Assembly: GCA_945860955.1 (NCBI GenBank)
Contig: CAMATH010000008.1
Span: 39,423 to 103,422, forward strand
From: Planctomicrobium piriforme
GTDB lineage: Bacteria > Planctomycetota > Planctomycetia > Planctomycetales > Planctomycetaceae
Reading direction: 5' to 3'
DNA: 64,000 nt
How positions within the stretch are numbered: the stretch's first letter is position 1; each line of letters opens with the position of its first letter. The notes beneath the pieces were generated by a model, which had not been told where the DNA came from, made no database searches, and saw only the letters and a program-made list of their open reading frames with translations. Shown piece after piece: positions 12,381 through 21,045 of the stretch. The translations under genes and the position numbers were made by a program.

Positions 12381-14648
12381 GTGTTTCCCTGGATCGCCAA
12401 TCTGTTCGCTTCGCCGTCGCTGTTGTGGTGGCTTGGGTTGGCCGGCGCGCCGCTGGTGATTCACCTGTTGCATCGCCGGAAATTCCGCGAAACGCAATGG
12501 GCGGCGATGAAGTTCCTGCTCGAAGCGGCCCGCAAGAATTCCCGCAGGCTTCGCGTCGAACAGTTGCTGCTGCTTCTGGTCCGCACGCTGCTGATTCTGC
12601 TGGCGCTGATGGCGGTCGCCGAACCGTTGGTGAACCGCGCCTCGGCACTGTTCCAATCGGGACTTCCAGTGCATCGGATTGTGATCATCGACGCGTCGGC
12701 GAGCATGGGGGCGACCTCGGGAGACGAAACGCTGTTCCACAATGCCCGCCGCCTCGCGCGCGACATTGTGGAACGATCCCGCCAGGGTGACGCGATCAAT
12801 CTGGTTCGCCTCTCCACTTTGTCCCCGCGCGTCATTGTGCAGACCCCCGCCCTGAGTGCCGGTCCGGTTCTGGATGAAATCGACCGGATGGAACTCTCCC
12901 CCGCGCCGGCGGGACTTCTGGTCGGTCTGGAAGAGGCTGTCCCCCTGTTGCGCGGCGCGCCGGAGATCCGTCGCAAGGAAGTGTATCTCCTCAGCGATTT
13001 TCAGCGAGCCACATGGGACGCGGGGGCGGGGGACGCGTCGACGCGTCTGCGGGGCGTGTTGAAAAAACTGACCGACGGGGCCGAGTTGGTGTTGATTGAC
13101 GTCGGTGAGCCGGGCCTGGCCAACGCGGGAGTCAACGGCATCGAGTCTCTGGACCCGGTGACGATTGCCGGGCGGGGCACGCGGGTGCGTGTCAGCGTTC
13201 GCAATTTCTCCAGCGAAGCGCTGGCGGACCGGGAACTGCAGCTTCTGGTGGACGACCGGCTGGTTGATCGCCGAACGGTGAATCTGGCCGCGGGGGCCGA
13301 GACTTCGGAACTGTTCAACCCCGTCATCGACGGAGCGGGGGAACATCGTATCGAAGCCCGGCTGGGGGACGATTCGCTCCCCGTCGACAACCGTCGCTGG
13401 CTGGCGGTGTCGGTGAAAGACCGGTTGCGGGTGTTGTGCGTGAACGGCAGGGGGACGGGACGGGCACTGGCCAAGTCGACCGATTTCCTGGCGCTCGCGC
13501 TGTCGCCGGCGGCGCGCGGGGGAGCGGTGGGGACGACGGAACGGAGTATCCTCGAGCCGACTGTGGTGAATGAAAGTGAACTGGCGAGTCTCGATTTGTC
13601 GTTGTTCGACTGTGTGTTTTATTGCGACGTGAAACGGTTTACCGAGCGCGAAGCGACCGCGATCACGACGTTTTTGAAACAGGGTGGCGGAGTGATTTTT
13701 TGCGCGGGGGACCAGGTGCAGGCGAAGGAGTACAACGACGTCCTGTATAAACAGGGAGCCGGTGTCCTGCCTGCAAAGATTGGCGAGCGCCAGGGAGATC
13801 CCGTGCGACGTGAGTCGATCGTTCGCTTCGACCCCGGAGAGTTTGGGCATCCGCTCATCGGCGCGTTTCAGGGAAACCCGGATGCGGGTCTGGAAAGCAC
13901 CGTGTCGTACGCTTATCTCGCGACCTCGGGGATCAAGGAATCTGGTGGAAAAGTCGCCTTGCGATTTGACGACGGACAGCCGGCGATCCTCGAAAAATCC
14001 GTTGGCCTCGGGAAGTCGGTTCTCATCACGACCTCGCTTGATGATCAATGGTCGCTGTGGCCGTTATGGCCGAGTTATGTTCCGCTGATTCAGGAGATCG
14101 CGCAATTCGCGGTCGCCGGTCGGGCGGGACAACGGCAAAAGACCGTGGGAGACAGTCTCGAGGCGAGTGTGCCCGCGGGAATCGGAGACACGGCGGTCGA
14201 AATGTCGCACCCCAATGGCGAACGGGAGAAGATCCGCCCGATTTCGAAGAATGGCGAATCGCGGATTGTGTTTGGTCCCGCGATTGAACTGGGGATTTAT
14301 GAAGCCCGGATTCCTCCGCCATCGCTCCGGACTGAACAGTTCGCGGTCAATTTCGATTCTGCGGAAAGTAATCTCACGAAGTACACGCCGGAAGAGTTGC
14401 GGGAGGGACCGTTGGCTGGCATCGATGCGACTCTGGCACGCACCGCTTTGGAGCCCGCATCCACCGCGAGCGAATCGGTCCGACCGGTTTCGGGCGGGTT
14501 GACCCGGCCGATCTTGTATTTGTTGCTGTACCTGCTGTTTGTCGAGCAGGCACTGGCCTGGAATTTCAGCGCGGGCCTGTGGTTGTTGTGTCCACCGCTG
14601 GCGCTGTATTTGTGGTGGCGCAAGCGGAGTGGCGGAGTGCCGGCCTGA
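12381..14648 (+). CDS. BatA/VWA-domain membrane protein
   Basis: 755 residues from a GTG at 12381. The N-terminus is the BatA-type membrane anchor (FASPSLLWWLGLAGAPLVIHLLHRRKF, with a second segment LLLLLVRTLLILLALMAVAEP). A vWA-like domain follows with a DxSxS site (IIDASASMGATSG), then a beta-rich region and a glutamine-amidotransferase-like fold (LASLDLSLFDCVFYCDVKRF, FLKQGGGVIFCAGDQ). A last membrane segment near the C-terminus (ILYLLLYLLFVEQALAW) closes the protein. It is the expected third member of the MoxR/DUF58 module. The repeat in the upstream gap raises the question whether it is still co-transcribed. Confidence 0.9.
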   Translation: MFPWIANLFASPSLLWWLGLAGAPLVIHLLHRRKFRETQWAAMKFLLEAARKNSRRLRVEQLLLLLVRTLLILLALMAVAEPLVNRASALFQSGLPVHRIVIIDASASMGATSGDETLFHNARRLARDIVERSRQGDAINLVRLSTLSPRVIVQTPALSAGPVLDEIDRMELSPAPAGLLVGLEEAVPLLRGAPEIRRKEVYLLSDFQRATWDAGAGDASTRLRGVLKKLTDGAELVLIDVGEPGLANAGVNGIESLDPVTIAGRGTRVRVSVRNFSSEALADRELQLLVDDRLVDRRTVNLAAGAETSELFNPVIDGAGEHRIEARLGDDSLPVDNRRWLAVSVKDRLRVLCVNGRGTGRALAKSTDFLALALSPAARGGAVGTTERSILEPTVVNESELASLDLSLFDCVFYCDVKRFTEREATAITTFLKQGGGVIFCAGDQVQAKEYNDVLYKQGAGVLPAKIGERQGDPVRRESIVRFDPGEFGHPLIGAFQGNPDAGLESTVSYAYLATSGIKESGGKVALRFDDGQPAILEKSVGLGKSVLITTSLDDQWSLWPLWPSYVPLIQEIAQFAVAGRAGQRQKTVGDSLEASVPAGIGDTAVEMSHPNGEREKIRPISKNGESRIVFGPAIELGIYEARIPPPSLRTEQFAVNFDSAESNLTKYTPEELREGPLAGIDATLARTALEPASTASESVRPVSGGLTRPILYLLLYLLFVEQALAWNFSAGLWLLCPPLALYLWWRKRSGGVPA

Positions 14649-14689
14649 GTCGCCAGTCAAACGCGAATCGACCTGCTAAACTACCCCGT

Positions 14690-15394
14690 ATGAACACACT
14701 GCGTTTTCTGCTCACCAACGACGACGGTGTCGACGCCGCTGGCCTGTCGGCCCTGCGTACCGCCGCCCAGGCCGTCACCACAGTTCCCACGTTGACTGTG
14801 GCCCCCGATCGCTGCCATTCCGGCTGCGGACATCGCGTGACCACGCACGACCCGATTCGCGTCAGTCGGCAAAGCGAACACGTATTTACGACCGATGGGA
14901 CCCCCGCCGACTGCGTGCGGGTCGCGCTCGATCACGTTGTTCCTGATGTCGACTGGGTATTGGCGGGGATCAACCATGGCGGCAACCTGGGGGCCGATGT
15001 CTTTATGTCGGGAACCGTCGCCGCCGTGCGCGAAGGGGTCTTGCATGGGAAGCCGGGAATCGCCGCTTCGTACTACCATAAAAAAGGCCTCGACCCGCTG
15101 AATTGGGAACGAGCGACCCGCTGGCTGACACCGATTCTGCGTGATCTCACCAGTCGACCGTGGCTGCCAGGGTCATTCTGGAATATCAATCTGCCCCACC
15201 TGTTGAACGACTCGGCCGAACCCGAGATCGAGTTTTGTGACCTCGATCCGTCCCCCTTGCCGGTCCGATACCGGACGGAAGACGGCGTATTGCACTACGC
15301 CGGCAACTACCACGAACGCCAGCGACACCCGGGCAGTGACGTCGACCGCTGTTTCGCGGGACGGATCACCATCTCGCTGGTCAAGTTGTACTAG
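14690..15394 (+). CDS. surE: 5'/3'-nucleotidase SurE
   Basis: 234 residues from the ATG at 14690 (MNTLRFLLTNDDGVDAAGL); the frame is open upstream to 14579 but the family N-terminus starts here. SurE is a divalent-metal-dependent phosphatase acting on nucleoside monophosphates in the cytoplasm. The metal site motif LTNDDG is intact, and VAPDRCHSGCGH, TDGTPADCVRVAL, GINHGGNLGADVFMSGTVAAVREG follow in family order. It starts 42 bases after the BatA/VWA gene and may be its operon neighbour. Confidence 0.95.
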   Translation: MNTLRFLLTNDDGVDAAGLSALRTAAQAVTTVPTLTVAPDRCHSGCGHRVTTHDPIRVSRQSEHVFTTDGTPADCVRVALDHVVPDVDWVLAGINHGGNLGADVFMSGTVAAVREGVLHGKPGIAASYYHKKGLDPLNWERATRWLTPILRDLTSRPWLPGSFWNINLPHLLNDSAEPEIEFCDLDPSPLPVRYRTEDGVLHYAGNYHERQRHPGSDVDRCFAGRITISLVKLY

Positions 15395-15515
15395 CCCCAG
15401 GCGGGATTTTTCGCGGCGGCTTCGAACCGCCACGACTCGCGGGAGCGGCGACCACATTCCCGTGCGACGCGAATCGCCTGAGTCGAATTGCCGCTTGCCG
15501 GGTGAAGAGCCGCGG

Positions 15516-16799
15516 TCAAAACGGCGCTTCGGTTGAATGCACCGCCCCTTGTTGCGCCTTGGTGAACAGTTCCCGCCAGGCCTTGGAGCCGTCGTTCGGG
15601 ATGTGTTCGAGATTCACGCCACGCGGGAAGAACGGCAGTTTCCCCCCTTGCCAGTCGGCCCAATACTGAAAGGCGTGGTTGTAGTACGTCGTCGTGCCGG
15701 CTGGCCAGCGGACGGCGAGCAGCAGTTCGGGATACGGAAACGGTTTCTCTTTCGGAGCGCACCGGAACTTTTCGATCGCCTCGAAATCGAGTTCGATTCC
15801 CAAACCCGGACCGGCGGGAACCGGAGCAAGGCCGTTTTGAACCGGCAGCGGGGTTTTCACGCAATCCCGTTCGTACAGTTGATGGCAATTCACCGAGGGC
15901 CACCGGGCGTTTTCCAAGACCGCGCCCAACTGCAGCGCGAAGGCGGCGGCGATCTTTGTCCCGACAATCTGCAGGAAGAATGATCGGTTGTTGACCTGGC
16001 AGACATGCGCCTCGCGCTGAATCCGCGTCGCGCCGCCACACAAAACAAACCCGTCGACCATCTCTTCGCGAATCGCCGTCTCAATCGGCGTTTCTCCGAA
16101 GTGGTGCGCGGTGTGCATCGAGAGGGGCACGTGGGTATGCTGCCGGAGGAACTTGTAACCGGCCACATCACTGTGGGGAATCGGACTCTCGAACATCACC
16201 ACGTTGGGGAACTGTTCCAGATCCTTGAGGAGTCGTGTGCAGTGCGCGGTGTCGACGCCGAACCCGTTAAAGTCCATGTCGACTTCAAAGTGCGGTGGGA
16301 GTGTGGCGCACAACTTGCGGGTGTTTTCGACAACGTCGTACCAGGGACGCCCCTTCGTTTTGAAACTCGTATAGCCATTCGCCTGCGCGAGCTGGCATTC
16401 GCTGATCCAGTCGTCAGCGGGCAGGTCGATATCCCACCAGGAAATGTGACAGCGGTCGCGATGCTGCTTCCCCAGCAGTTGATGCAGCGGCGCGTCCAGG
16501 ATCTTGGCCGCCGCGTCGAACAGAGCGATCTGTAACCCCGCCCCCAGGGAATCGTCCCACATGTTCTCGGCGGGGTGTTTTCCAATCACCTTGCGACGGG
16601 CTTCGTCCGAGACTGTGGCCGCGCCCCACGTGTAGTAGACCATCGTCTCGCCAATGCCGACAACCCCGGAGTCGAGCGTCACCTGACAGATTTCGAACAG
16701 GGTCCAGTGAGGAATCTCACGGACCATGTTGCGAGCGGGGACCGGACGGAGTGGAAGGTCAACCCAAAAGGTCTCAATGGACTTGACGGTGTGCGACAT
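15516..16799 (-). CDS. Enolase-superfamily (mandelate racemase-like) enzyme
   Basis: 427 residues. The N-terminal capping domain (VDLPLRPVPARNM, GVVGIGETMVYYTWG) and the C-terminal barrel are recognisable. Candidate acid/base and metal residues sit in YTSFKTKGRPWYD (KxK), FEVDMDFNGFG, VMFESPIPHSDVAGY and LSMHTAHHFGE. This pattern is typical of the mandelate racemase/muconate lactonizing group that abstracts a proton alpha to a carboxylate of a sugar acid or related substrate. The substrate cannot be assigned from sequence. Downstream, a minus-strand continuation contains no further gene of the same pathway, so it appears to be a single-gene unit, convergent with surE. Confidence 0.85.
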   Translation of the reverse strand: MSHTVKSIETFWVDLPLRPVPARNMVREIPHWTLFEICQVTLDSGVVGIGETMVYYTWGAATVSDEARRKVIGKHPAENMWDDSLGAGLQIALFDAAAKILDAPLHQLLGKQHRDRCHISWWDIDLPADDWISECQLAQANGYTSFKTKGRPWYDVVENTRKLCATLPPHFEVDMDFNGFGVDTAHCTRLLKDLEQFPNVVMFESPIPHSDVAGYKFLRQHTHVPLSMHTAHHFGETPIETAIREEMVDGFVLCGGATRIQREAHVCQVNNRSFFLQIVGTKIAAAFALQLGAVLENARWPSVNCHQLYERDCVKTPLPVQNGLAPVPAGPGLGIELDFEAIEKFRCAPKEKPFPYPELLLAVRWPAGTTTYYNHAFQYWADWQGGKLPFFPRGVNLEHIPNDGSKAWRELFTKAQQGAVHSTEAPF

Positions 16800-16946
16800 G
16801 GAGGGCGGGTGCGCGAGGGGCGGGGAAGAGGTGTGTGACTGGATCCAGAGCGGGTCAATTGGTCACATCCGGGAAAGGCGTGCCTTACGAGCCAGTGGAC
16901 CAATCGACGGTGGATCTTAGGAAGCGTGGCTTACGTGTCCAATGGA

Positions 16947-18326
16947 TTACATCAACGCCGAGATCGGCTTCCCCTCCGGCAAAATCGCCACCGGGCGACC
17001 GCCGAAATCGTTGATCGTGCGCTGGGAATCGATCCCCAGATGTCGATAAACCGTTGCCAGCAGATCCTGGGGCGTCACCGGATTGGAAATCGGATACTCC
17101 GAACGCGACGTCGTCGCCCCCACGACTTCCCCCATCCGCAGGCCCCCACCGGAAATGAACGCGCTGAACGCCTGGGGCCAGTGGTCCCGTCCCACTCCCG
17201 GCTGATCCGAGAAATTCTTCGGGGCATACGTCACGCGTGGAGTCCGCCCGAATTCTCCGCAGGCGATCACCAGCACTTGTTTGTCGAGGCCTCTCGCACC
17301 CAGATCTTCAACCAGCGCCGTCAGTGCCTGGTCCATCTGCGGCAATCGCTCGCGCTGCGCGAAGTCGAGATGAAACGCCCCCGCGTGGTCATCCCAACTG
17401 AAGTTCTTTGTAGTGTCGTTGGGAGCGGTCGCGTCGATGTTGATCACCGCGACCCCCGCCTCGGCCAGACGCCGCGCCAATAGACAACTCTGACCCCAGC
17501 GATGGCGACCGTAACGGTCACGCAGTCGGGGATCCTCGTTCGCCAGTTCGAACGCGCTCGCGACCCTCCGGCTCGTCAGCATTTGAAACGCGGCCGTCCG
17601 GAACACGTCAACCCCTTCGAGACTCCCGCGCAAATCCAGATCACGCCGGAAGCGATCGAACTGACCCGAGAGCGACTTGCGATCGTCGAGCCGACCGTTG
17701 TCGAGTCCGGTCGCCAACGTCAGGTTCTTGGGGGCGTAGTCAGGGACCGAGGGATCGCCCGTCTCGAATGCCTTGTGGGCGACCCCCAGATACCCGGTCT
17801 GCGTCATGAAAGGGGCTCGCTGCACACCCACGTACTGTGGCAAGCCGTCGGTGTGAGCCCCGCGAATGTAACTGGCGATCATCCCGAAGTCGGGATGTTC
17901 CGACCGCGCTTGCGACGTCGGGTCGGGAACCCGCGGCGTTTTTCCGGTCAGAACTTCGATACTGCCGTCGTTATGCGCGGCCATTTCGTGGTGCAGCGAC
18001 CGGATGATCGAAAACCGGTCAGCCATCTGCGCCTGTAGCGGAAAATACTCACAGATCTCCATCCCGGGGACGTTGGTCTGAATCGGGTTCAATGGGCCGC
18101 GATATTCCTGCGGCGCGTTGGGCTTCATGTCGTAGGTTTCGAGCTGACTCGGTCCCCCCCACATCCAGAACAGGATGACGGAGGTCGCTGGCTCGCCAAC
18201 TCCCGCCGCCGCCCGTCGACGCAACAACTCCTCCAGCGATAGCCCGCCCAACGCCAGAACGCCGGCCCGGAGAAACTCTCTCCGCCGCACTGGTCCGCGA
18301 CAAAACAACCCGGGCATGTTCAACAT
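16947..18326 (-). CDS. DUF1501 domain protein
   Basis: 459 residues from the ATG at 18326 (MLNMPGLFCRGPVRRREFL), which gives the short N-terminus typical of the family; alternative ATGs at 18338 and 18371 exist. The frame is open to 18539, but that extension translates the palindromic repeat and was rejected. A twin-arginine motif (RRREFLRAG) precedes a hydrophobic stretch. Family motifs: MWGGPSQLETYDMKPNAP, NVPGMEICEYFP, ACGEFGRTPRVTY, GRDHWPQAFSAFISGGG. It stands alone between the enolase-superfamily gene and the divergent cysteine synthase gene, without a DUF1549 partner. Confidence 0.9.
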   Translation of the reverse strand: MLNMPGLFCRGPVRRREFLRAGVLALGGLSLEELLRRRAAAGVGEPATSVILFWMWGGPSQLETYDMKPNAPQEYRGPLNPIQTNVPGMEICEYFPLQAQMADRFSIIRSLHHEMAAHNDGSIEVLTGKTPRVPDPTSQARSEHPDFGMIASYIRGAHTDGLPQYVGVQRAPFMTQTGYLGVAHKAFETGDPSVPDYAPKNLTLATGLDNGRLDDRKSLSGQFDRFRRDLDLRGSLEGVDVFRTAAFQMLTSRRVASAFELANEDPRLRDRYGRHRWGQSCLLARRLAEAGVAVINIDATAPNDTTKNFSWDDHAGAFHLDFAQRERLPQMDQALTALVEDLGARGLDKQVLVIACGEFGRTPRVTYAPKNFSDQPGVGRDHWPQAFSAFISGGGLRMGEVVGATTSRSEYPISNPVTPQDLLATVYRHLGIDSQRTINDFGGRPVAILPEGKPISALM

Positions 18327-18444
18327 CGGAAATCCCATCCACAGATCACCAGAGCGCACTTCCATCAGCATATCGGCATGCGTGGGGGATCGCCATCCCA
18401 ACCATACACCCAGCGCTCTGAATTCCGACGTTGGGCACCGGCCG

Positions 18445-18536
18445 CCGAAGGACGGGTCTCTGACCCGTCCTTCGGCAACATTTGAAACGGAACACAAACC
18501 GCCTTTTTGGGTGGACGGGTCGGAGACCCGTCCTAC
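18445..18536. repeat. Palindromic repeat, family 1, copy B
   Basis: The left arm around 18449-18470 and the right arm at 18513-18536 share GGACGGGTC...GACCCGTCC with copy A at 12212-12291; each is also a small hairpin. The arms are about 42 bases apart. It lies in the 332-base gap between the divergent DUF1501 and cysteine synthase genes and explains the spurious long N-terminal extension of the former. Apart from the cysteine synthase ribosome site I see nothing else in this gap. Confidence 0.85.
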
Positions 18537-18658
18537 CAAGCAAGCGACTCGTTTTCGGTCGCCTGGGGTATTAAATCGGCATTGCCGACGCCACCAGATT
18601 TCTCCATAATCGCGCCGTTGTACGGATCACCACTTGTTCCCGAAGGAGTGAACGCCCC

Positions 18659-19582
18659 ATGGGCATTTTCAACGACAATGCCGAGTCGATCGGCCGCACG
18701 CCGCTCGTTCGCATCAACCGCCTGACCAAAGGCCTCGGTGCGACCGTCCTCGCGAAAATCGAAGGCCGCAACCCCGCGTACTCGGTGAAGTGTCGCATCG
18801 GTGCCGCCATGATCTGGGACGCCGAAAAGCGGGGTGTTCTCAAGCCGGGGATGAGTGTGGTTGAGCCGACCAGTGGCAACACCGGGATCGCACTCGCATT
18901 TGTCTGCGCCGCCAAGGGCTATCCCCTGGTGTTGACGATGCCCGAAACGATGTCGATGGAGCGTCGCCAGATGCTCAAATCGTTCGGTGCCGAACTGGTG
19001 CTCACGCCTGGTGCCGAAGGGATGCGCGGGGCGATCGCCAAAGCCGAAGAACTCGCCGCCCAGCCCGGGTTCTTCATGCCACAGCAATTCAAGAACCCTG
19101 CGAACCCCGAGATCCACGTGAAGACGACGGGTCCGGAAATCTGGAACGACACCGACGGCAAGGTCGATTATTTTGTGTCGGGGGTAGGCACCGGCGGGAC
19201 GATCACCGGTGTGTCGCGCTACTTCAAAAAGGTGAAGGGGCAGGCGCTGTACACGATCGCCGTCGAGCCGGCCGAGAGCGCGGTGCTGTCGGGCAAACCT
19301 CCCGGACGGCACAAAATCCAGGGGATCGGCGCGGGGTTCGTTCCCGACGTGCTGGATCGCAGCGTGATTGACGAAGTGATCACGATCACCGACGACGAAG
19401 CGATTGAAACCGCGCGTCGGCTCGCGAAGGAAGAGGGAATCACCTGCGGCATCAGTTGCGGGGCCGCCATGGCGGTCGCGCTCAAAGTCGCCGCCCGTCC
19501 CGAGGCCGCTGGCAAAACCATCGTCACCGTCCTCCCCGATTCGGGTGAACGCTATCTGTCGACCGTGCTGTTTGCTTCGTAG
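18659..19582 (+). CDS. cysK: Cysteine synthase (O-acetylserine sulfhydrylase)
   Basis: 307 residues. It makes cysteine from O-acetylserine and sulfide with pyridoxal phosphate. The PLP lysine is in [13 protein letters not shown], the substrate loop is [15 protein letters not shown], and the phosphate-binding glycine run is [28 protein letters not shown] and [17 protein letters not shown] complete the family pattern. The ATG at 18659 has AAGGAG at 18643-18648, ten bases upstream, one of the few clear ribosome sites in the window. It is transcribed away from the DUF1501 gene and is convergent with the esterase at 19805. Confidence 0.96.
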   Translation: MGIFNDNAESIGRTPLVRINRLTKGLGATVLAKIEGRNPAYSVKCRIGAAMIWDAEKRGVLKPGMSVVEPTSGNTGIALAFVCAAKGYPLVLTMPETMSMERRQMLKSFGAELVLTPGAEGMRGAIAKAEELAAQPGFFMPQQFKNPANPEIHVKTTGPEIWNDTDGKVDYFVSGVGTGGTITGVSRYFKKVKGQALYTIAVEPAESAVLSGKPPGRHKIQGIGAGFVPDVLDRSVIDEVITITDDEAIETARRLAKEEGITCGISCGAAMAVALKVAARPEAAGKTIVTVLPDSGERYLSTVLFAS

Positions 19583-19670
19583 CCCCCGTGACGGTCAATC
19601 GGTGCCCGACAGTGCGCTCCGTAGCGTGGAATCCAGTCCACGCGATACCGGTGATCAAGCCGTTGGACAG

Positions 19671-19717
19671 AAGCTGGGGGGGACAGAGTCCCCCCAGCTT
19701 GGGTGCGACAGCGTCGC
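19671..19717. terminator. Convergent hairpins between cysK and an esterase gene
   Basis: A hairpin with an 11-bp stem (AAGCTGGGGGG at 19671-19681 pairing with 19690-19700) is followed at once by a second one (TGCGAC, loop AGC, GTCGCA at 19703-19717) and TTT. A third weaker hairpin (GCGTGGA/TCCACGC) sits at 19624-19643. The position between convergent genes suits bidirectional termination, although the U-tract is short. The first could equally be another dispersed palindrome. Confidence 0.45.
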
Positions 19718-19804
19718 ATTTGTCGCCTGATACTTCCTACCAATTCAACCGACAGGGCGAATGATTTGGTTGCGGCCCCGCGAAGCGGGACCGCCTTGGG
19801 TTGT

Positions 19805-20989
19805 CTACTCCCGTTCCAGGTAATTGGTACTGACGAACAGCCCGCGCTCGTCAATCGCCGCCAGGTAGAAGACCAGTCCCTTTCCCTCAGGGAGCTTCGC
19901 CGAGATCACCCCCTCTTTCAGTTCCGCAGGGACCGACTTCCACTCCCGTGTTTGCCAGGGACCGCCGTCGGTGGTGTAGTGCAGGGCAACCTGTTTGATC
20001 GGTGACTCTGCGACGACTTTTGCGGTGGCGATTCCCGAATCCAGTTGGAGTTCCGTAAGCGTGGGTAGGGCGGGACCCTTCTTGAAAGCGGTATCAACAA
20101 ACGCGTCGACCTCTTTGAAGGTCCAGATGTGTCCGTGCGGAAGCCGTGGAATGACCGACAACGTACGGGGCGCATCGACCAGTCGATAGCACTTGCGGTA
20201 ACTGTCGAGCGGGTACGCGAAGTCATTGGTTCCGTTGAGAAACAGAATCGGACAGGAGACCCCGGGCAAGTACTTCGACGGGTCAAACGTCGTGACCCAA
20301 CGGTCGCGGTGTGCCTCGGTCATTTTGCTGAATCGAGGTTCGACCCAGACGCTGTTGTCTGCGAGATGGCCGCAACCGTAGACGGGAACCGCGACTTTCA
20401 ACCGGTCGTCAATTCCCGCGACGATACACGTGAGATACCCGCCCCAACTGATGCCCGTTACTCCGATCCGATCGCGATCGACCTCGGGCTGGGCCGCCAG
20501 CAGCGAATGCGCTCGCAAGACGTCGGCGACCGCGTGATAACTCCACATATCGCGAACCGTCTCCGGGCTGAAGTCGCGAAATTTCAACTCATCGGACTGG
20601 TCTGGGCCGGCGTCGGGTAGCCTGCCGTTGGGACCGTTCCCTGCCAGGTCCATGGCGATGGCGGCGTAGCCTCGCTTGGCCCAGTGTTCCGCCCATTCCC
20701 GAAACGCCTTTCCGCCACCGCCGTGAACCAGCACCATCGCCGGGAATGGACCAGCCCCTTCCGGTCGGGCGTACCAGGCGAAGACACGTGTCGCGTGATT
20801 TTCGAACGGCTCACCGGCGTACCAGACCGGTTGAACCAGGCCGTCACGCTCGCCAAAAGTCGCCGCCGGTGTCTGTTTGAGTTCGTCCAGATTCCAAGGG
20901 CCTGAATTCCGTTCTCCCGCGTAAACGTCGAGGCTGAACGCGAAACTCAGAACAAAAACAACCACAACTCGCGAGAGAATGCGGAGCAT
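19805..20989 (-). CDS. Exported alpha/beta hydrolase (acetyl esterase-like)
   Basis: 394 residues with a signal peptide (ILSRVVVVFVLSFAFSLDVYA, cleavage near residue 24). The alpha/beta hydrolase core shows the oxyanion region VLVHGGGGKAF, the nucleophile elbow GVTGISWGGYLTC, the acid in LNGTNDFAYPLDSY and the His in RLPHGHIW. This pattern matches the prolyl-oligopeptidase/acetyl-xylan-esterase group (DLH-like). A beta-rich C-terminal extension of about 70 residues follows the His. The substrate is unknown; export suggests an extracytoplasmic ester. It is convergent with cysK. Confidence 0.85.
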   Translation of the reverse strand: MLRILSRVVVVFVLSFAFSLDVYAGERNSGPWNLDELKQTPAATFGERDGLVQPVWYAGEPFENHATRVFAWYARPEGAGPFPAMVLVHGGGGKAFREWAEHWAKRGYAAIAMDLAGNGPNGRLPDAGPDQSDELKFRDFSPETVRDMWSYHAVADVLRAHSLLAAQPEVDRDRIGVTGISWGGYLTCIVAGIDDRLKVAVPVYGCGHLADNSVWVEPRFSKMTEAHRDRWVTTFDPSKYLPGVSCPILFLNGTNDFAYPLDSYRKCYRLVDAPRTLSVIPRLPHGHIWTFKEVDAFVDTAFKKGPALPTLTELQLDSGIATAKVVAESPIKQVALHYTTDGGPWQTREWKSVPAELKEGVISAKLPEGKGLVFYLAAIDERGLFVSTNYLERE

Positions 20990-21045
20990 GCTGCGTCACC
21001 AGGGGTGTGAAACAAGTGGGGAACTCGACGTGAACTCCACGCAGG

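Noticed and set aside
12366..14048. 560-codon minus-strand frame
   Set aside because: Shadow of the BatA/VWA gene; Arg/Gln-rich.
18327..18539. N-terminal extension of the DUF1501 protein at 16947
   Set aside because: Runs through family 1 copy B; the twin-arginine signal fits an internal start.
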